Program-made: the position numbers and the translations under genes | Assembly: GCA_000708835.1 (NCBI GenBank) | Contig: DF236967.1 | Coordinates: 335,015 to 399,014 of the forward strand | Length of the DNA: 64,000 bases | Source of the DNA: Klebsormidium nitens | Taxonomy: Eukaryota; Streptophyta; Klebsormidiophyceae; Klebsormidiales; Klebsormidiaceae | Direction of reading: 5' to 3' | In this document: positions 58,089-64,000 of the stretch, in pieces | Layout: every line of letters begins with the position of its first letter | Position numbering within the stretch: position 1 is the stretch's first letter | Notes under the pieces: model-generated | Database searches by the model: none | What the model was told of the DNA's origin: nothing | Seen by the model: the letters and a program-made list of their open reading frames with translations, nothing else

Positions 58089-59343
58089 ATGGCGCACGCT
58101 CTGTTGCGGCTCGGCGCGCCCCGTTCTTCGCTCCTGTGCAGATTCTCCACAAATGCTGCGCAGACGAATGTTTTCCATTTTCAGCAGTCAGGCATCTCTA
58201 GTTCCCAGGGGTTGGCCACGGTGGCGGGCGGGTCGGGAGGTCGAAGTGATTCAGAAGGTGAGTTTTGTGCTTTGACAACTTCGGAAATCAGTATCTGTTT
58301 GGTGTACCTCAAGTTTGCCGGGGCAGCTGAAGACCCTTGGAGGTAATGGTCCTGTCATACTTGCAATACACAGATACATGTGTGACTTGTTGGTATCGTC
58401 TGTGACCTGGACTGGTGGTGCTTACTTATGGTCTTCCAAACGCTGAGGTGTAGCATGGTGGATTCGTGTATGCTGATCAAGGCTGGTCATATTTCCCGGT
58501 GGTCAGTGATAGGTTTCAGCCAAGATGTCAGGGAATGCATGTTCCTGCCAGATTTGTCAGTGCACATCCTACATTCACATCCGCTCATTTGTGGTGGTGC
58601 GTGACAAACAGTTGAAAAGCCCCTTTCATTTTAAACCAAGCTGCTGCTGGTTTTACGCATGCAGCTTTGGCTATGGTGGTTTCTCTTTGTTGAAGCTGCT
58701 GTGCATTCAATACTGAAGTAGTGTCAAGGGTTCAATCTGAATGAGCGATTAGTTGCTAATGGAGCAAGAAGACAAATGCAACCGTCGGCTTAGTTGGAGA
58801 AGTTACAGTGATTAGTTGGGCATCAATCAGAAGCTCCTAATGGTTTTGGGGCCACCACTTTTCTTATTGCATCAGTGGGCTGTTGGCAGAGTCCTCTGAT
58901 TCCAACTTATGCGATGAGAAGTTTTGCTCCTCGGGTCTGTCACGCTTTTGCTCCAAGCATCGATGTGACTTTTCTTTCTGCACCGGATATTGCTGTACTT
59001 AAGAAGAAAGAAAATTAGAATGAAGGGTTTCATTCAACATCAGCATTCAGAAGATCCGGTGAAAGGCTAGATAATTGTATCTCCGGCAGCTAGAAGGACC
59101 CAGTATTATGATGACCTTGAGACTCCCTCCTCAACTAGAGTCCTGTTTTTCTTGTTTTCTGCAGATGTCCGGCAGTCGGTTCCTCGCTATCGATGGAAGG
59201 AGGAACATCTGTGGGTCGCAGCTTTGGGTGCATGGGGCGTGGCAGCATATGCTTTCTCTGCGGCGCGAGAAGCAAGAAAAGAGGGGGAGAAGTCGAAGGG
59301 CAGGGTTGCGATACAAAAGCTCATGAGTGGTGTCAAAAGATAG
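58089..59343 (+). CDS. Small single-membrane-span protein, probably mitochondrial
   Basis: Two exons, 58089-58257 and 59165-59343, join in phase (GTGAGT donor, TTTCTGCAG acceptor) to 115 residues. The N-terminus MAHALLRLGAPRSSLLCRFS lacks acidic residues and is Arg-rich, as expected of a mitochondrial presequence. The second exon carries VPRYRWKEEHLWVAALGAWG and a hydrophobic span (about LWVAALGAWGVAAYAFSA), followed by a strongly basic tail (REARKEGEKSKGR). Size and layout resemble accessory subunits of inner-membrane respiratory complexes, but I cannot assign one. The intron is about 0.9 kb, long for this window. Confidence 0.68.
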
Positions 59344-61150
59344 GGTCGGAAAGTGCCAAGACTGGCAAACGGCGATAAACGAGGGGGTTTGGAACTTCGC
59401 GGTTTAAGGGCGGGAGCAAATGACAAGAAAAAATGACAGGAACAACGTGGCGTGCATGATCCACAGGGACGCTTTCAAAGATGAGCACGTCCGTCCGGGC
59501 AATCGGAGCGGAGAGGTGTTTGGGGTTGCATGTGCCCATAGGGGCAAAAGCAAACCAGGGTTTGCCTTAGCGGGGGGATGGTGATTCAACTCAAACCAGA
59601 TTAAATGAGCTAGGATCCAAATTGATCAGGGTTGAATCTGTTCAGAAGCTTGGTCCAACGAGCGTCTGGATTTTTGTGTACATAAGCACAGGTTAATATA
59701 CCGCTTACTGCCATGGGCGCACCAGGAATGGATGGGTGCTGTTAGAAGTAGACACGCAAACTTTATAGGCTGCAAACCCAGAGATCGACGGTCCAGCTGG
59801 CAACCAGTCAAGTTGCCTGGGTCCTTATATTTCAGATTATATGTCCATCTTGCCTTTTCCTCGGTGTTTCAGAGTCTACACAATCTTTTCCTGGTCAATC
59901 GTTCTGGCATTTTCCTTGTGATATTATGACTCGAATTTCGGCCCGTGCGCTTACTTTCACAGATCTGCCAGTGGCATGTTGCATGCACCATCAGGCATGG
60001 CTTCTAGTGAGCCTCGGATGTTCAGAACTGGTATGCACGAAAGCTACCGTCCGTCTGGAATATTATAAGCATGGTCTTCTTGTGTGCCAGCCATCCTAAA
60101 CTTGCTGGCGTGTACGTGGTCGGAATATGTTTATATACTTCAAATATTGCCCGGCCATGCATATGCATTCAAGGTGCCCGGCTATAGACATGCCACATCA
60201 GAACGTAGGCTTCACATTGCTATTCAGAGCTAGCTTGGGTCAGCCGCGCGCCGGTGACGTTAGTATATGCGTGTTATTATCATGTGCCACATGAAGTATA
60301 CAATGATGGCGAAAATTACAGTACAGTGGTACGATAAGACGCGGCACATGCCATGATATGGCGGCTCCAAGCAGACAACGTACATCCATGGGCCAAAACT
60401 TTGATCAACAGCTGGCATGATGTTCTCTTTTACACGCCGTAGCCACCTGGGCCATAGGCTTCTCATGGCATACAATGATATAATATGAATGAATGTGTTG
60501 GCATCACTATTTCTTCCTCAACGTCCGACCTTCTACTAACCGACGGCCCTATGGCATGATCTCAATACTACGACCAGCGCGCTAGTGTCCTAACTGCAAG
60601 AACTAGATGAGGTTCCTACTGGCAGCTAGTCCGCATGCATGCCCACCTCTTAGCTGAATAGTAATCTAGGCTTCCTACAGCTGGCAATGTCTTAATGTCT
60701 GAGCCGTCTTGTCCTTGATGCATCCGGACCTAGGAGGGAAGAATGACAGCTAGCTGACCAAATATAACTTCGGAAAGCATAACTTGTACAGTTTACATGA
60801 TGCGCATCATGCCGGCCGTTAGAAAGCTCCTGCCCCGTACTTCCAAGCTTAGGGGATCTTTTCAATTCGGAGGAGGAAAAGGTATCGACAGCGCTGGATG
60901 ATCATGCGCGCTGGATTAAAGAGATCGCATCATAAATGCATGCGCATCATCTTGTTACATCAGACTGCATGCCAACTTACACTGTTTGATAGTAAACGGC
61001 GTGCACAACTTGCTTTCTCTTACTTGGGGGGCATTCACTTCCTAGTCGACTCATACTGACAGATACGAGCTGTTGTGGCACTCACTTTCTGATCTTGAGC
61101 TGGCTTGGCCAACGCATTGCTTTGTACATCGATTTGTTTTCGTTATTTAG
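59344..61150. other. Convergent intergenic region, no gene seen
   Basis: It lies between the stop codons of the small membrane protein and WASHC3. The central part is A/T-richer with scattered CATGCA and GCATGC hexamers. Only short ORFs occur, none with motif or splice support. Confidence 0.45.
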
Positions 61151-62917
61151 TTAAGTGGGTGCATCAGGAAATGGTTCGTTTGGCGTTTCTAAAAATGCGG
61201 GATTCAGGCCCTCAGTCCGCATCTTTACCGCTACAGCCTGCACGTGGAAGAAAATCCCAAAGCGGTTGGATCAAGACAGAGGACGCACAAAAGCGGCCCC
61301 GCTTATGACTGCATTATTCCTTGTTTACAATCAGAAGTGAGGTCGACCTCGTTTTCATTCTGGCCCAATGGTAAAAGCACTAGAAGCTCACCTGACTTGG
61401 CACTCCCACTGCAAGCATCTTGAAAAACCGTGCATAGTCTGGATGCTCACTAACCTGCAACGACAGATCGAGATTTAAAGTTGACAGGGAGGCACAGTTG
61501 AAAAGTTTGTTGACCAGCATCTAGAGTTGTCAAGCAGCGAAAGAGACCTAGTAACCAAATGGCCAAGCGATCCTAATAATAAGACCTCCACCGTTCCAAG
61601 CCCAATATAGTAGAATAAAGGAGATATGAAATCTCATCCGCTCACCTTCAACTTGGTTTGCTTGTCGCTTGACTCTTCTAAGGAGGGCGCCGATGACGAC
61701 ACGTGGTCTATTGAAAGGAAACCTCCTGGCCTTGCCTGGCTGCACCAGGAGGTTATCCCGACTTAGTCAAAAGTAAAGAGCTGTCTTACAGTCTACGTTC
61801 ATGGAGATGTTTAAGATTCCAGCCCTGAGAAAGTTTTGCAAGTCACCAGGTGAAGTTTGTAAAGTTCATAGTTCTTGCCAGTTTACCCCCATGAATCTGT
61901 GGGTCTGAAAACCACAGTGCTCTTTAGCATTCAAAGGCGTTCCCAACTGGAGAGATTGTACATCATGCACGTCGCTACAGGCCCATCAGCTTGAATTAAA
62001 CTTGCTCGAGGACGTTTCCGAACCTTGCGTGATCGTTGCACTTGAGGTCTAACAGTCTGGCACGGAAGGACTTTGAAAGATACATTTGTCACAAGTCTTT
62101 TAACAGGATCTATAATTATGAACTTTGTAACACAGCACAATTGGCACCTGGTATCATTGTGTCCCTGGCTATCAATGCCCGCCCCGCTCTCTAATGTGGA
62201 CCGATCGTCAACCATGCCAGCTGGTTCCCTTTCATTGGTTGGAGTGGGCGCCCTGCCACCTAGCTGCTGCTCAGCACTTCGCAACTTGGCCTCTAAAAGG
62301 GCGAGCGCAGCGTCGATGCGATGGATTCTCCTGGAGAAGAACTGGCAGTGGTCAGCTCCATGGTCCGCATTAAGAAAATTATGACCACCTCATTCGTCCT
62401 TTCTCACACTGTCCCAGTGCGCACTCAAGTTAGATCAGGCTAATTCTTGCTCTGGCTATGTCGGGCGCGTCATTGCTGACTTTGAATGCAGATCTCACTG
62501 GTCATAGGATAGAACCAGCTGTGTTGCAACAGTCCAAGGATCAACAAACAGCTTACCTGTTGATGTCAGCCAGCTTGTTCTCAGAAAGAGCAGCAAAACG
62601 GTTGAGAAATTGAGTGGTGTGCACCACGAAGGTATTCACCTGAAGCAACCACAAAAAAACCAATTGAGAATAACTTGGGGTCTATTGCATTTTGAAAGCT
62701 TAAATGAGAGCTGGAGGAGACTCGTCCATGAAAACAGAGGATCCGACCACCAACATCAACCATAATGGAGGCAAATGAAGGAAACAGTGGACTCAGCATG
62801 CGGGTTGCGGAAAGCCAGATCAAAGACTCAAAAAAACTTTGCAGCATTGACAGACAACGACGAGCTCACCAGGACCAACGTCTTCTGATCTGGCACAGGG
62901 GGCAGACGATCCTCCAT
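61151..62917 (-). CDS. WASHC3: WASHC3 / CCDC53, subunit of the WASH actin-nucleation complex
   Basis: The WASH complex activates Arp2/3 on endosomes for retromer-linked sorting; CCDC53 is a small coiled-coil subunit. Seven short exons, 62870-62917, 62557-62639, 62148-62330, 61790-61824, 61646-61707, 61392-61454 and 61151-61237, agree in phase at all six junctions and total 561 nt, 186 residues; the human protein is of similar length. The start MEDRLPPVPDQKTLVLVNTF leads into the most conserved segment, FVVHTTQFLNRFAALSENKL, then RIHRIDAALALLEAKL. A variable Pro/Ser-rich middle follows, then HPDYARFFKMLAVGVPSQ and the C-terminal AVAVKMRTEGLNPAFLETP with a short acidic end. These blocks and their order are those of CCDC53. 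Exons 4 and 5 (the variable middle) are least certain. No exon is long enough to stand out as an ORF. Confidence 0.88.
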
Positions 62918-63329
62918 GTTGCTTTGGCGGTCATGCTGTCATGCTGAGAAGTCGGCGCTAGCTCACCCTTCCTTCTTCAGCTCCGTTGCTGCATCTGTAT
63001 ATTACCTACAGCTGTTTGCGTCAAACTTGCCATCGGGTTCCAGACTTTTGGATCGTGGTTCCTGATCTTTGGCCGTCCGATGCCTGCCTTGTCGTCGATC
63101 GAACGGTCCAACATCAGGAACCATGATCGGGGCATCTGAAACCCGATGGCAGGTTTGACGCAAAGAGCTGTACCTATTATTAAAAGACCTACCTAATCCA
63201 GATAGGAATTGCTTGATGTGCACAGGGCACTGTACAGAACCCTAAAACTGTACTGCCTGACAGGAGCTTTGAAAAGACGGGGCAGCGACCCATAAGAGGC
63301 CAACCTCAGGTAAGGTAAAGTGCTCTGAA

Positions 63330-63398
63330 GTCGGACGCTTCCTTTTGTCGGACACCCCCATTTCCGAAAGTCGGACATGCTCGTTCCGAATGTCGGAC
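63330..63398 (-). repeat. Left array of GTCGGAC motifs
   Basis: GTCGGAC occurs at 63330, 63347, 63370 and 63392, about 17-23 bases apart, several followed by CA. On the minus strand this reads TGTCCGAC, matching the right array at 63878. Confidence 0.75.
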
Positions 63399-63877
63399 AT
63401 GGGGGTTTTTGGCACTTCCAGTGCATTTTGGCCGTTAGATGCCCCTTTTCAACGGTTTCAATGCCCTTACTTTGCCTAGAGGACCCCCAGCAGTTCGTTG
63501 AGGCCTCATTTTTCTCACCTTGGTGTGTTTCGGGGGGCATACTGGACCCCCTGGAACCTTGTGATAAGGCAGCGGGACAGCTATGAAAAGCTTCTTCGCG
63601 TTACAATATGCAGGTGTATGGTTGTTGATAGAAGTCGTTGCCAAAACGAACATTGCCCCATCTTATATTGCAAAAGATCGAGGATTCAGCTCTCCTAATA
63701 CCCTCATATAGCCTGCATAAAGCCTTCTGAAATATTGGTGTGTGCACGTTTGGAAAAGCGAAGTACTTGTTTAGCCACAAGGCTTGTGATCACCTATGAA
63801 CATGCCAGAATCACATCTAAAGCCTCCGTTATACATCTTATGCCCATCTGACGGTCGAAAAGATTGTTCTTGAGCCT

Positions 63878-63925
63878 GTCCGAGCTCAGAAACAGCTGTC
63901 CGAGAATCGAAAAAGGGTGTCCGAG
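63878..63925 (+). repeat. Right array of GTCCGAG motifs, inverted relative to the left array
   Basis: GTCCGAG occurs at 63878, 63898 and 63919, spaced 20-21 bases. Sequence between copies (AATCGAAAAAGGG) resembles the left array read on the other strand (TTTCGGAAATGGGGG), so the two arrays are related and inverted. Confidence 0.75.
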
Positions 63926-64000
63926 AACCGGAAATTCGGCCGTTTTCGTGCTGTTTTGACATGCACATTTTTTGCAGAATAACTAGGTCAAAACTTCATC

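Larger units (their letters stand above)
62918..64000. other. Upstream of WASHC3: no gene seen, contains inverted short-repeat arrays
   Basis: The WASHC3 promoter should lie next to 62918. From 63330 on, two arrays of a short motif face each other and are described separately. The ORFs here (up to 115 codons at 63193-63540, minus) run through the arrays and have no recognisable domain. Confidence 0.45.

Noticed and set aside
63330-63925. Short repeated motifs as a CRISPR array
   Set aside because: Units are only 7-8 bp with variable sequence between them, the arrays are inverted, and the genome is eukaryotic.

Overview
The window is an intron-rich nuclear segment of a green-lineage eukaryote. 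The evidence is a plant-type SABRE protein, a circularly permuted DRM-type DNA methyltransferase, a plant-like MATE carrier and WRC-type zinc modules. Introns are GT-AG, short to medium in length, and the exons are GC-rich. A streptophyte (charophyte) alga such as Klebsormidium fits best, but that is an inference from gene content; no organism marker was seen. I rebuilt every gene by joining exons at GT/AG sites, checking reading phase at each junction and comparing with remembered family sequences.

Layout. 139-3815 (-): the first six coding exons of VPS11, a HOPS/CORVET core subunit, running off the left edge. 4720-5654 (+): a two-exon Josephin deubiquitinase, head-to-head with VPS11. 6838-12432 (-): a four-exon, roughly 1454-residue protein with a winged-helix-like N-terminus and about ten WRC-like zinc modules; this is the most unusual gene here. 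12433-15158: a gene-poor stretch with a degenerate GACT/GACC microsatellite. 15159-19936 (-): a DRM-type cytosine methyltransferase with a UBA domain, 5' end unresolved. 22758-23172 (-): two exons that look like the C-terminal tail of an unidentified one-pass membrane protein. 24095-39843 (-): a complete 21-exon SABRE/BLTP2 (Hobbit) bridge-like lipid transfer protein of about 3124 residues.

Right third. 40844-46176 (+): a 12-exon MATE transporter, head-to-head with SABRE. 47286-49315 (-): exosome cap subunit RRP4. 50169-55572 (+): a probably plastid-targeted alpha/beta hydrolase in ten exons, head-to-head with RRP4. 57116-57463 (-) and 58089-59343 (+): two small, probably mitochondrial proteins, again head-to-head. 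61151-62917 (-): WASHC3/CCDC53, a WASH-complex subunit in seven small exons that does not show as an open reading frame. The last kilobase carries two oppositely oriented arrays of a short motif, perhaps the ends of a small mobile element.

The genes do not form one pathway. Endomembrane function recurs (VPS11, SABRE and WASHC3 all serve endosome, vacuole or ER-contact processes), but nothing shows that their proximity matters. Gene order repeatedly alternates between divergent pairs, with about 0.6-1.0 kb between start codons, and convergent pairs.
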